From Candidatus Nomurabacteria bacterium RIFCSPLOWO2_01_FULL_39_17 (GTDB taxonomy: Bacteria; Patescibacteriota; Minisyncoccia; Phycocordibacterales; UBA9973), in NCBI GenBank assembly GCA_001785805.1, contig MFUU01000018.1, forward strand, positions 1 to 21,171: DNA of 21,171 nt, given 5' to 3'. A model generated the notes under the pieces. The model saw nothing but the letters and a program-made list of their open reading frames with translations. It had not been told where the DNA came from and made no database searches. Below, one piece after another: positions 7,495 to 14,343 of the stretch (position 1 is its first letter; each line of letters starts with the position of its first letter). The position numbers were made by a program, and so were the translations under genes.

Positions 7495-9240
7495 ATGGAA
7501 TATAAAAACGAAAACCAAATATGTCAAAATTGTAAAAAAGATTTTATTATAGAAAAAGATGATTTTTCTTTTTACGAAAAGATGAAAGTCCCGGCGCCCA
7601 CTTTTTGCCCGGATTGCAGATTTCAGAGAAGATTGCTTTTCCGAAATAATAGGGTATTTTATCGCCGCGAGTGCGCTATGTGTAAAAAATCAATATTGAG
7701 CGTATATAATAAAGAACGGCCATATGTAGTCTACTGTCGCGAGTGTTGGCTATCTGATAAATGGGAGCCGTTAGATTACGGACGCGAATATGATTTCTCT
7801 ATTCCGTTTTTCAGCCAGTTTCGTTCACTGCAATCAAAAGTCCCGAGAGCTAATTTATACCAAACAAATTTTGTTTCCAGCGAATATTGCAATTACGGCC
7901 TTGATTTCAAAGAATGTTATCTTTTATTCGGTGGGTATGACAACGAACGCGTTTATTTTGCCAATCAAATTTTAAATTCTAGGGATTCTTTAGATATTGC
8001 TTTTTCAAAGAAAGTTGAATTCAGCTATGAAACTTTTGAATGTCAGCAAACTAATAAATTATTTTTTAGCCACCACTGTATAGATTGTATGGATAGTTAT
8101 TATTTAACAGATTGCCGAAACTGTATGAATTGTTTCGATTGCGTGGGGCTTGTGAATAAACAGTACTATGTTTTCAATCAGCCACTTACTAAAGAAAAGT
8201 ATCAAGAATTTATAAAATCAAATAACATTGGGAGTTTCAAAAGTCATCAGGAATTTTTAAGAAAACTGCAAGAATTAGAATTAACAATGCCCCATCGTTT
8301 TGCTCGTATATATAAATCAACCAATTCTGACGGGGATGATTTATTGGAAGCTCGTAATACTCATAATTCTTTTAATTCGCAACTTACTGAGGATTCTAAG
8401 TACTTATTTTATTGCGTCAATAACGCCAAGGATTGTTACGATACATCTTTTCAGGGTTTTAAAAGTGAGTTAGTTTATGAAGTTGCTCACGGTTTTGGTG
8501 GTTCAAATCAAGCTTTTGGTGTTAGAAATTATTTCAACCAAAATGCGCGCTATAACGAAGAATGCCATGATTGTTTAAATATCTTTGGTTGTGAAGGTTT
8601 GCGCAAGAAGCAATATTGTATTCTAAATAAACAATATACAAAAGAAGAATATGAGAAGCTTTTGCCGAAAATTATTAAACAAATGGATGATATGCCCTAT
8701 GTTGACCAAAAAGGTAAAATCTATAAATATGGAGAATTTTTTCCAAGCGATTTATCTCCCTTTGCTTATAATGAAACAATCGCGCAAGAATATTTTCCTC
8801 TTACAAAAGAAGAAGCGCAGAAAAGAAACTACACCTGGAAATACCTCGAAGAACGAAATTATCAAATTACCTTAAAAACAAAGGATATCCCAGACCACAT
8901 CAAGGGAGTAAGAGAGGACATTATTAATCAGATAATTGAGTGCGAACATAACGGTAAATGTATGGAGCAATGCACCGAGGCGTTTAAAATTGTTCCTGAA
9001 GAGATTAAGTTTTACAAAAGGATGAGTTTGCCATTGCCAAGACTATGCCCAAATTGTCGGCATTACCAGCGCCTAAAATTAAGAAATCCATTAAAATTAT
9101 GGGACAGGCAATGCATGTGCGATAAAGAAAATCATTTTCACGGGAAAGATAAGTGTAAAATAGAATTTAAAACAAGCTATTCACCAGAGAGACTGGAAAT
9201 AGTTTATTGCGAAAAATGTTATCAGCAGGAAATATATTAA
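7495..9240 (+). CDS. Large Cys-rich zinc-ribbon protein of unknown function
   Basis: A 581-residue protein without a named function that I can assign. Both ends carry the same module. N-terminal: CQNC, then FYEKMKVPAPTFCPDCRFQRRL.FRN, a further C..C and YCREC. C-terminal (about 490-581): C...C, FYKRMSLPLPRLCPNCRHYQRLKLRN, C.C and YCEKC. The middle has repeated Cys clusters (HCIDC, DCRNCMNCFDC, ECHDCLNIFGC), each followed by NKQY..(F/L)N..(Y/L)TKE(E/K)Y. This suggests several structural zinc sites and an internal duplication of both terminal and central modules. There is no signal peptide or membrane segment. Zinc or nucleic-acid binding is inference. It starts 39 nt after the HAD gene and ends 1 nt before purQ, so it is probably co-transcribed with the purine genes. 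Confidence 0.8.
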   Translation: MEYKNENQICQNCKKDFIIEKDDFSFYEKMKVPAPTFCPDCRFQRRLLFRNNRVFYRRECAMCKKSILSVYNKERPYVVYCRECWLSDKWEPLDYGREYDFSIPFFSQFRSLQSKVPRANLYQTNFVSSEYCNYGLDFKECYLLFGGYDNERVYFANQILNSRDSLDIAFSKKVEFSYETFECQQTNKLFFSHHCIDCMDSYYLTDCRNCMNCFDCVGLVNKQYYVFNQPLTKEKYQEFIKSNNIGSFKSHQEFLRKLQELELTMPHRFARIYKSTNSDGDDLLEARNTHNSFNSQLTEDSKYLFYCVNNAKDCYDTSFQGFKSELVYEVAHGFGGSNQAFGVRNYFNQNARYNEECHDCLNIFGCEGLRKKQYCILNKQYTKEEYEKLLPKIIKQMDDMPYVDQKGKIYKYGEFFPSDLSPFAYNETIAQEYFPLTKEEAQKRNYTWKYLEERNYQITLKTKDIPDHIKGVREDIINQIIECEHNGKCMEQCTEAFKIVPEEIKFYKRMSLPLPRLCPNCRHYQRLKLRNPLKLWDRQCMCDKENHFHGKDKCKIEFKTSYSPERLEIVYCEKCYQQEIY

Positions 9241-9241
9241 T

Positions 9242-10042
9242 ATGAAACAAAAGAAAAAAACTTCAAAACTAAAAGTAATAATAATGTCCGGATATGGCCT
9301 CAACTGCGAAGAAGAAACGAAATTTGCTTTCGAAACTGCTGGTGGACTAGCCGATATTGCGCACATTAATGATTTGATAGCTAAGCCAAAAACGCTTTCT
9401 CGATACGATATACTGGCTTTCCCCGGAGGATTCTCTTATGGCGATGACACAGGAAGCGGAAAAGCTTATGCTAATAAATTTAAAAACCATTTATCAAAAG
9501 AATTGAAGGAATTTTTGTCTCGCGACACTTTAGTAATCGGCATTTGTAACGGCTTTCAGATAATAACCAGTCTCGGAATTTTACCCGGCGCGCTTACATA
9601 TAATAAGAATGGTAAATATCTAGATCGTTGGGTAGATTTAAAAATAGAGGGTAAAAAAAATCAGAGTCCGTGGCTCAAAGGAATTAAAAAAATATCGTTT
9701 CCCATAGCGCACGGCGAGGGGCGATATGTCATTAATCAAAAAGAATATAAAAATCTTAGTAAAAACCATCAAATTGCCTTAATATACGCAAAGGGAGAAG
9801 TATGTAATTTTCAAAATCTTGAAGCAAATCCCAACGGTTCGGATTATGACATTGCCGGAGTTTTGGCGTATAATGGTAGGGTTTTTGGGCTAATGCCACA
9901 CCCTGAAAGAGCGATGTTTTCGCACCAAAGTCCGCTCTGGTCAAAAAATAAAAAAGTTCCAAAGGAAGGCTTGCCCCGCCTGAACACTAGGCGGGGTGAA
10001 GGATTACAGATTTTTAAAAATGCAATAAATTACTTCAAATGA
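9242..10042 (+). CDS. purQ: Phosphoribosylformylglycinamidine synthase, glutaminase subunit
   Basis: Class I glutamine amidotransferase that hydrolyses glutamine and passes ammonia to PurL. In 266 residues the landmarks are GYGLNCEEET, the oxyanion region AFPGGFSYGDD, nucleophile Cys102 in GICNGFQ, and the His220/Glu222 pair in MPHPERAM. The length and the tail ...GEGLQIFKNAI resemble the glutaminase domain of large PurL rather than the short Bacillus PurQ. Between the expected KEG and EGLQIF the tail contains about 10 extra residues (LPRLNTRR region), encoded by a perfect hairpin at 9970-10001; this looks like an in-frame palindromic insertion. It starts 1 nt after the zinc-ribbon gene and its TGA overlaps the purF ATG (ATGA), indicating translational coupling. 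Confidence 0.95.
   Translation: MKQKKKTSKLKVIIMSGYGLNCEEETKFAFETAGGLADIAHINDLIAKPKTLSRYDILAFPGGFSYGDDTGSGKAYANKFKNHLSKELKEFLSRDTLVIGICNGFQIITSLGILPGALTYNKNGKYLDRWVDLKIEGKKNQSPWLKGIKKISFPIAHGEGRYVINQKEYKNLSKNHQIALIYAKGEVCNFQNLEANPNGSDYDIAGVLAYNGRVFGLMPHPERAMFSHQSPLWSKNKKVPKEGLPRLNTRRGEGLQIFKNAINYFK
9970..10001. repeat. Palindromic element inside the purQ reading frame
   Basis: CTTGCCCCGCCT (9970-9981), a 7-nt loop, then AGGCGGGGTGAAG (9989-10001). Twelve pairs form with one G-T wobble (a bulged or shifted end base remains). It is much more GC-rich than the surrounding codons and encodes residues not expected in PurQ. The left half shares CTTGCCCC/CCTGCCCCG with GC-rich elements near 13540 and 20562, suggesting a dispersed palindromic repeat. 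Confidence 0.75.
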
Positions 10043-11436
10043 ACGAACTCAAAGAAAAATGCGGAATTGTTGGTATATACGGTAAAGGATTGCCGGTTTC
10101 CAAGATGGCATTTTTCGCATTGTTTGCACTGCAACATCGAGGTCAAGAAGCTTCCGGCATAACCACCAGCGACGGGAAAAAGCTTCACAGCCATAAGGGC
10201 GCAGGATTAGTGGCTCAAGTTTACAAAGAGCGTGATGTAGAAAACTTAAAAGGATATATCGGAATAGGACATAATAGATACTCCACTTCTGGTGGTGAAG
10301 CGCTGGATCACGCCCAGCCAGTTATAAATATTGATCATACTTTTGCCCTAGCGCACAATGGCAATTTACCAAGTGTGAAATCTCTTGAAAAATTTCTTCA
10401 TTCAAAAAAAATTTTAGAGAAAAATCGTTCGGATTCGGAAATGGTAGCTGATGCAATTAATTTTTATATAAGAAATGGGGAACCCCTACCAACCGCCGTA
10501 AAAAAAGTTTTTCCTCTAATCATTGGAGCTTTCTCTATCGTGATGATGGACGCAAAAAATCTAGTTGCTGTGCGTGATCAATATGGCATACGCCCACTTT
10601 CACTTGGTAAGATTAAAAACGGTTATGTTGTAGTTTCGGAAACTTGCGCATTAGATACTATCGGCGCAACTTTTGTGAGAGAAGTAACTCCGGGAGAAAT
10701 GCTGGTGATAAATGCAAGAGGTTTAAAAAGCATAAAACTAGCAAAAGCAAAACCAAGACATGATGTATTCGAATATGTCTATTTTTCTCGTCCAGACAGC
10801 ATATTGGCGGGAAAATCAGTTTATGAAGTTAGGAAAAACTTCGGCAGGACGCTCGCTTACGAACACAAATTGACAGTTGATGCGATAGTCCCGATACCGG
10901 ACACTGCTATGCCCGTCGCGCTGGGTTATTCAGAAGTATCGGGCATACCGATAGAATTAGCTCTAGTAAAGAATCGTTATGTACACCGAACCTTTATTGA
11001 GCCCAATCAAAAATCACGCGATCATAGTGTGGCCCTAAAACTCATACCGCTTAAAGAAGCGCTCAATGGTAAAAGTATAGCGGTAATTGACGATTCTATC
11101 GTAAGGGGAACGACAAGTAAGGGATTGATAAAAACATTATTTAAAGCTGGCGCCAAAGAAGTGCATTTCCTGGTGTCTTCGCCTCCAGTGCGTTTTCCCG
11201 ACTTCTACGGCATCGACACTCCAAAACAAAAAAAATTAATAGCCTCCAATAAAACAGTGGAGGAAATTCGTAAATTTCTTGAAGCTACTTCGTTACACTT
11301 CTTGTCCCTTAATGGGTTGATAAAATCCATCGGTTTGCCCAAAAATCATCTTTGCACTTCGTTTTTCACGGGAGAATATCCGATTGATTTAAAAGAACGT
11401 AAAAAAGAAGTAAGTTATGATGTTCCCAAATCCTAA
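10039..11436 (+). CDS. purF: Amidophosphoribosyltransferase
   Basis: First committed step of purine synthesis: PRPP plus glutamine to phosphoribosylamine. The Ntn glutaminase domain begins MNELKEK-CGIVGIYG, so Cys8 would become the N-terminal nucleophile after removal of a 7-residue propeptide. GHNRYSTSG, AHNGNL and RDQYGIRPL follow. The phosphoribosyltransferase domain carries the PRPP loop VIDDSIVRGTTSKG (349-362). Length 465 is normal. The cysteines that bind the 4Fe-4S cluster in Bacillus-type PurF look mostly replaced: HDVFEYVYF (242), RFPDFYGID (387) and LCTSFFTGEYP (439 onward, one Cys only). The enzyme is therefore predicted to have no cluster, as in E. coli. It overlaps purQ by 4 nt and purN by 20 nt. 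Confidence 0.96.
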   Translation: MNELKEKCGIVGIYGKGLPVSKMAFFALFALQHRGQEASGITTSDGKKLHSHKGAGLVAQVYKERDVENLKGYIGIGHNRYSTSGGEALDHAQPVINIDHTFALAHNGNLPSVKSLEKFLHSKKILEKNRSDSEMVADAINFYIRNGEPLPTAVKKVFPLIIGAFSIVMMDAKNLVAVRDQYGIRPLSLGKIKNGYVVVSETCALDTIGATFVREVTPGEMLVINARGLKSIKLAKAKPRHDVFEYVYFSRPDSILAGKSVYEVRKNFGRTLAYEHKLTVDAIVPIPDTAMPVALGYSEVSGIPIELALVKNRYVHRTFIEPNQKSRDHSVALKLIPLKEALNGKSIAVIDDSIVRGTTSKGLIKTLFKAGAKEVHFLVSSPPVRFPDFYGIDTPKQKKLIASNKTVEEIRKFLEATSLHFLSLNGLIKSIGLPKNHLCTSFFTGEYPIDLKERKKEVSYDVPKS

Positions 11437-12157
11437 AATAAAATTAGCTATGCTAATTTCCGGTGGAGGCACTACCATGGAAGCAATACTCTTGGCGTGC
11501 AGGAACGGCAAACTGTCGAATGTGGAACCGGTGCTTGTAATCTCGAGCAATAAAAAAGTGGGCGGACTAGAGCGAGCAAAAAATGCCGGAATGTCAGTCG
11601 AAAATATAATCGTGATAAATCCGAGAGATTGGGAAAATAGGGAAGAATTCGGAAAAAAAATAATCAGTGAATGCGAAAAACGCGGAGTGAATTCAATCGG
11701 GCAATACGGCTGGATGATAAAAACTCCCGATAATGTAGTGAAAAAATTTGAAGGACGCATTATTAACCAACATCCAGGACCGCTTGATAACGGCAGGCCG
11801 GATTTCGGTGGCCCGGGAATGTATGGCATGAGAGTAATTCAGGCAAGACTAGATTTCGTGCGCAAGACAGGACATGATTTTTGGACAGAGGCGACGGCTC
11901 ACTTAGTAACTTCCGAGTTTGATAAAGGAGCGATTTTAAGAAGAAAACAAGTGGAAATATTCCCCAATGAAACTCCGGAGAGTTTGCAGAAAAAATTACT
12001 GCCGGTGGAACACGAAGTGCAGATTGAAACTTTGCATGACTTCAGCGAGGGACATGTGGTATCTTTTTTCCGCGAAAAACCGCTCATAGAAAAAGACGAA
12101 GAAGAAATTTTAGAAAAATGCAAAGAAACTGCTAAAAAGGTATATCCAAATGGCTAA
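11417..12157 (+). CDS. purN: Phosphoribosylglycinamide formyltransferase, divergent
   Basis: Transfers a formyl group from 10-formyl-tetrahydrofolate to GAR. The Rossmann start LAMLISGGGTTMEAI corresponds to the usual SG.GSN..A, and VISSNKKVGGLERAKNAGM to the phosphate and substrate region. The catalytic triad is visible as N117 and H119 in RIINQHPGPLD and Asp169 in EFDKGAIL. At 246 residues it is longer than E. coli PurN (212). The folate-loop region (DNGRPDFGGPGMYGMRV) is unlike the standard LLP.F.G, so it belongs to a divergent subgroup. The C-terminal 40 residues are charged and helical. The start lies within purF (20-nt overlap); two ATGs stand next to each other at 11417 and 11420. Formate-dependent PurT is not present. 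Confidence 0.9.
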   Translation: MMFPNPKIKLAMLISGGGTTMEAILLACRNGKLSNVEPVLVISSNKKVGGLERAKNAGMSVENIIVINPRDWENREEFGKKIISECEKRGVNSIGQYGWMIKTPDNVVKKFEGRIINQHPGPLDNGRPDFGGPGMYGMRVIQARLDFVRKTGHDFWTEATAHLVTSEFDKGAILRRKQVEIFPNETPESLQKKLLPVEHEVQIETLHDFSEGHVVSFFREKPLIEKDEEEILEKCKETAKKVYPNG

Positions 12158-12158
12158 G

Positions 12159-12193
12159 TGTCAAACACCCGATGTTTGACAAGATGTTTGACA
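12159..12193. repeat. TGTTTGACA repeat cluster between purN and purD
   Basis: TGTCAAACA (12159-12167) pairs with TGTTTGACA (12173-12181) over a 5-nt loop. The second arm is repeated in tandem: GATGTTTGACAA occurs at 12171-12182 and again at 12183-12194. The cluster ends 7 nt before purD. The second copy could replace the first in the hairpin, giving two alternative stems. No T run follows. It may be an operator or an interspersed intergenic repeat. Confidence 0.7.
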
Positions 12194-12200
12194 AAAAATT

Positions 12201-13487
12201 ATGAAAAAACAAAAAATTTTAATAATAGGCGGGGGCGGTCGGGAACATGCAATTGGCTGGAAAGTGGCTCAATCAAAACAAAAAGTAGAGCTTTTCTTTG
12301 CGCCCGGGAACGCCGGCACGGCGATGCTCGGCACAAATATTAATATTGGGGCCACTGACATCTCAAAACTTATAGAATTCGCCAAAAAAAAAATCAATTT
12401 GACTTTGGCGCTTCCCGATGACCCGCTGGCGCTCGGTATTGTGGACTCATTCCAAGAGCAAAATTTGCGCATCTGGGGACCAACCAAGGCCGCAAGCGAG
12501 CTTGAATGGTCCAAAGCTTATGCGAAAGATTTTATGGGAAGGCATAATATCCCTACGGCAAAATATAAAACTTTTAATAATTTTGAAGAGGCTAAAATTT
12601 ATGTAGAAAAACATTCGCTCCCCGTGGTGGTGAAAGCAAGCGGGCTGGCGTTGGGGAAAGGTGTGACTGTCGCGCAAACACATGAAAAAGCAATGGTGAC
12701 TTTAAAAAAGATTTTTATTGATAAAATCTTCGGCGCTGCTGGTAATGAAGTGGTGATTGAAGAATTTTTGTCGGGCACAGAAATCTCAATCCATGCGCTT
12801 TCGGATGGAAAAAATTGGAAAATTTTTCCACCTTCACAAGACCACAAGCGTATCTATAACGGCGATATGGGTCCAAATACCGGCGGAATGGGAACTATTG
12901 CGCCATTGCCTTTTGTGGATAGTACCCTTATAAAAAAAATTGAAAAAGAAATCATAGCCCCCACGATACAGGACATGGCAAAAGAAGGTAGGCCATTTGT
13001 CGGTTGTTTATACCCGGGAATAATGCTCACAATAGAAGGGTCAAAAGTATTTGAATTCAATTCTCGTTTTGGCGACCCGGAAACTCAAACCTATATGCGA
13101 TTACTTGAGACAGATATTTTGGATATGTTTGACGCTTGTATTGACGGCACACTGGATAAAATAAAAATTGAATGGAAAAATTTATCGGCTTGCACGATAG
13201 TATTAGCTTCAGAGGGATACCCGGGAAATTATGAAAAAGGCAAAGTTATTTCAGGTATTGAAGATGCGGAAAAAAACACAGATGTTGTAATTTTTCATGC
13301 TGGAACAAAAACAGAAAACGGAAAACTTATTACCAACGGCGGGCGAGTGCTGGGAGTCAGCGCCATTGGTAAAAATCTTGAAGAAGCTCTCGCTACTGCC
13401 TATAATGCAGTTTCAAAAATAAAATTTGATGGAATGCAATATCGTAAAGATATAGGCAAAAAAGCACTGAAATATTTGGTTACTTAG
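12201..13487 (+). CDS. purD: Phosphoribosylamine-glycine ligase (GAR synthetase)
   Basis: ATP-grasp enzyme joining phosphoribosylamine and glycine. The 428-residue length is standard. The N-domain begins KILIIGGGGREHAIGWK with FAPGNAGT. The ATP-grasp part shows PVVVKASGLALGKGV, EEFLSGTEISI, the SQDHKR and GPNTGGMG motifs, and the metal-binding EFNSRFGDPETQ. The C-terminal domain includes NGGRVLGVSA. The start ATG at 12201 is preceded only by an A/T stretch and the TGTTTGACA repeats; no ribosome binding site is seen. It is probably read from the purL promoter unless the repeat cluster divides the operon. The stop TAG lies 3 nt before the strong promoter at 13491. Confidence 0.97.
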   Translation: MKKQKILIIGGGGREHAIGWKVAQSKQKVELFFAPGNAGTAMLGTNINIGATDISKLIEFAKKKINLTLALPDDPLALGIVDSFQEQNLRIWGPTKAASELEWSKAYAKDFMGRHNIPTAKYKTFNNFEEAKIYVEKHSLPVVVKASGLALGKGVTVAQTHEKAMVTLKKIFIDKIFGAAGNEVVIEEFLSGTEISIHALSDGKNWKIFPPSQDHKRIYNGDMGPNTGGMGTIAPLPFVDSTLIKKIEKEIIAPTIQDMAKEGRPFVGCLYPGIMLTIEGSKVFEFNSRFGDPETQTYMRLLETDILDMFDACIDGTLDKIKIEWKNLSACTIVLASEGYPGNYEKGKVISGIEDAEKNTDVVIFHAGTKTENGKLITNGGRVLGVSAIGKNLEEALATAYNAVSKIKFDGMQYRKDIGKKALKYLVT

Positions 13488-13490
13488 CTC

Positions 13491-13519
13491 TTGACTTTTG
13501 GGTTAGAGTATGCTATACT
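13491..13519 (+). promoter_or_regulatory. Strong promoter of the purD-purE intergenic transcript
   Basis: TTGACT (13491-13496), a 17-nt spacer and TATACT (13514-13519) with an extended TGC directly before it. It is the most consensus-like promoter in the window. The predicted start is about 13526. No large gene follows until purE, which has its own -10 box. Confidence 0.75.
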
Positions 13520-13587
13520 TTCAATACTGGGTAAAGGTGGCCTTGCCCCTTTCCCAAGATGCTCTTTCTTCAACTTGAGGAGGCTCG

Positions 13588-13638
13588 ATGCGCAACACGC
13601 GCGGAAGCCCCGTCGTCGTGGCTGGTTTGAGTATATAA
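13588..13638 (+). CDS. Possible 16-residue micro-ORF with strong ribosome binding site
   Basis: ATG at 13588 and TAA at 13636-13638 encode MRNTRGSPVVVAGLSI. GAGGAGG at 13577-13583 lies 4 nt before the ATG, a much better Shine-Dalgarno site than any purine gene in the window has. The peptide has no recognised family. It could be a leader peptide that couples translation to folding of the downstream hairpins, or the purine-rich stretch could simply be part of an RNA structure. Confidence 0.2.
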   Translation: MRNTRGSPVVVAGLSI

Positions 13639-13725
13639 CCACCCACGTGGCCGGCGTCCCAGTTGCCGGGCGGAAAACATCCCGCCCGGCCACTGGGACA
13701 ACCATCAAATCTTGTTAAAAACAAG

Positions 13726-13790
13726 TACGAATCACGAGGTTCGTAGACCTCGTGGAAAATATCTTTCACGAGGTCTTTTCTATTTTTATT
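13726..13790 (+). terminator. Terminator with a competing upstream hairpin
   Basis: Segment A CACGAGGT (13733-13740) and segment C CACGAGGT (13767-13774) are identical, and both pair with segment B ACCTCGTG (13747-13754). B:C is followed by the T-rich CTTTTCTATTTTTATTG and looks like an intrinsic terminator. A:B would prevent it. TACGAA (13726-13731) with TTCGTA (13740-13745) forms a third hairpin compatible with B:C. This is the arrangement of an attenuator, although the duplicated arm could also be chance. Confidence 0.6.
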
Positions 13791-13816
13791 GTTTTATTTA
13801 TTTTTAATGTTAAAAT
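13789..13816 (+). promoter_or_regulatory. Promoter of purE-purM-purC-purB
   Basis: TTGTTT (13789-13794), a 16-nt spacer and TAAAAT (13811-13816), ending 6 nt before the purE ATG. This predicts a leaderless mRNA and means purE need not depend on the upstream attenuator-like region. Confidence 0.55.
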
Positions 13817-13822
13817 ACAGAC

Positions 13823-14341
13823 ATGAAAAAAGATACTCAGGTTGGCATAATTATGGGTTCAGATTCGGATTTGGAGGTAATGGCCGAAGCGGCAAAAGTA
13901 CTTGATGAATTCGGTGTGTCTTATGATATGACCATTGCCTCGGCGCATAGGAGCCCGGAACTGGTTTACAGACACGTTACAAATGCTAAAAGTCGTGGGA
14001 TTAAAATATTGATTGGTGGAGCCGGGGGTTCGGCGCATTTGGCCGGTGTGATAGCATCTCTCACTACTCTGCCGGTAATCGGTATCCCAGTACGAGCGAA
14101 AAGTTTAGATGGGCTTGACTCTCTTTTATCTACCGTGAATATGCCCCCAGGGGTGCCAGTGGCAACTGTCGGTATAAATGCGGGAAAAAATGCCGGACTC
14201 TTAGCTCTCCAAATTCTCGCAACTTCCGATAAAAATTTAGAAAAGAAATTAATTGCCTATAAGAAAAAATTAGCCGAAGATACAGAAAAAAAAGGTGAGA
14301 AACTATTAAAAATTGGATATAAAAAATACTTAGGGAAATAA
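13823..14341 (+). CDS. purE: N5-carboxyaminoimidazole ribonucleotide mutase, class I
   Basis: Moves the carboxylate of N5-CAIR to give CAIR. The 172-residue protein shows class I motifs: IIMGSDSDLEVM (12-16 binds phosphate), SAHRSPE with the catalytic His42, GGAGGSAHLAGV, and LDGLDSLLSTVNMPPGVPVATV. Class II (direct CO2-using) enzymes have a different SAHKT/AGRSN pattern, so this one would normally need PurK to make N5-CAIR. No purK is in the window; it may be elsewhere or the reaction may run on spontaneously formed carbamate. The C-terminal tail of about 25 residues is Lys-rich. The gene starts a four-gene unit with purM 2 nt downstream. Confidence 0.95.
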   Translation: MKKDTQVGIIMGSDSDLEVMAEAAKVLDEFGVSYDMTIASAHRSPELVYRHVTNAKSRGIKILIGGAGGSAHLAGVIASLTTLPVIGIPVRAKSLDGLDSLLSTVNMPPGVPVATVGINAGKNAGLLALQILATSDKNLEKKLIAYKKKLAEDTEKKGEKLLKIGYKKYLGK

Positions 14342-14343
14342 AT

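Larger units (their letters stand above)
13526..13790 (+). ncRNA. Candidate structured RNA (or leader with a tiny ORF) between purD and purE
   Basis: About 265 nt lie between a strong promoter and a terminator, visibly GC-richer than neighbouring genes. Hairpins I can see are GGGTAAAGG with CCTTTCCC (13529-13555); GTCCCAGT...GCCGGGCGG with CCGCCCGGC...ACTGGGAC (13656-13699, 17 pairs with one mismatch and an 8-nt loop); CTTGTT with AACAAG (13711-13725); and the terminator region. It does not match RNase P, SRP, tmRNA, 6S or the ZTP riboswitch as I remember their conserved cores. A 16-codon ORF at 13588-13638 has the near-perfect GAGGAGG site. It could be a free small RNA, an attenuator for purE-purB, or a micro-protein mRNA. 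Confidence 0.45.

Noticed and set aside
12176..12215. TTGACA boxes in the TGTTTGACA repeats as a purD promoter
   Set aside because: No -10 box is found at proper spacing before the purD start; candidates fall inside the gene.
13491..13718. 75-codon + strand ORF starting TTG in the purD-purE gap
   Set aside because: Its TTG start is the -35 box and the -10 box is inside it. All neighbouring frames are also open because the stretch is GC-rich, and the product has no recognisable domain.
13526..13725. ZTP (pfl) riboswitch, tmRNA, RNase P RNA, SRP RNA or 6S RNA
   Set aside because: I compared the visible sequence with the conserved cores I remember for these families and found no convincing match; a covariance search would be decisive.
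13521..13769. 82-codon - strand ORF overlapping the candidate RNA
   Set aside because: It lies on the opposite strand to every gene, crosses the hairpins and terminator, and has no ribosome binding site or known motif.
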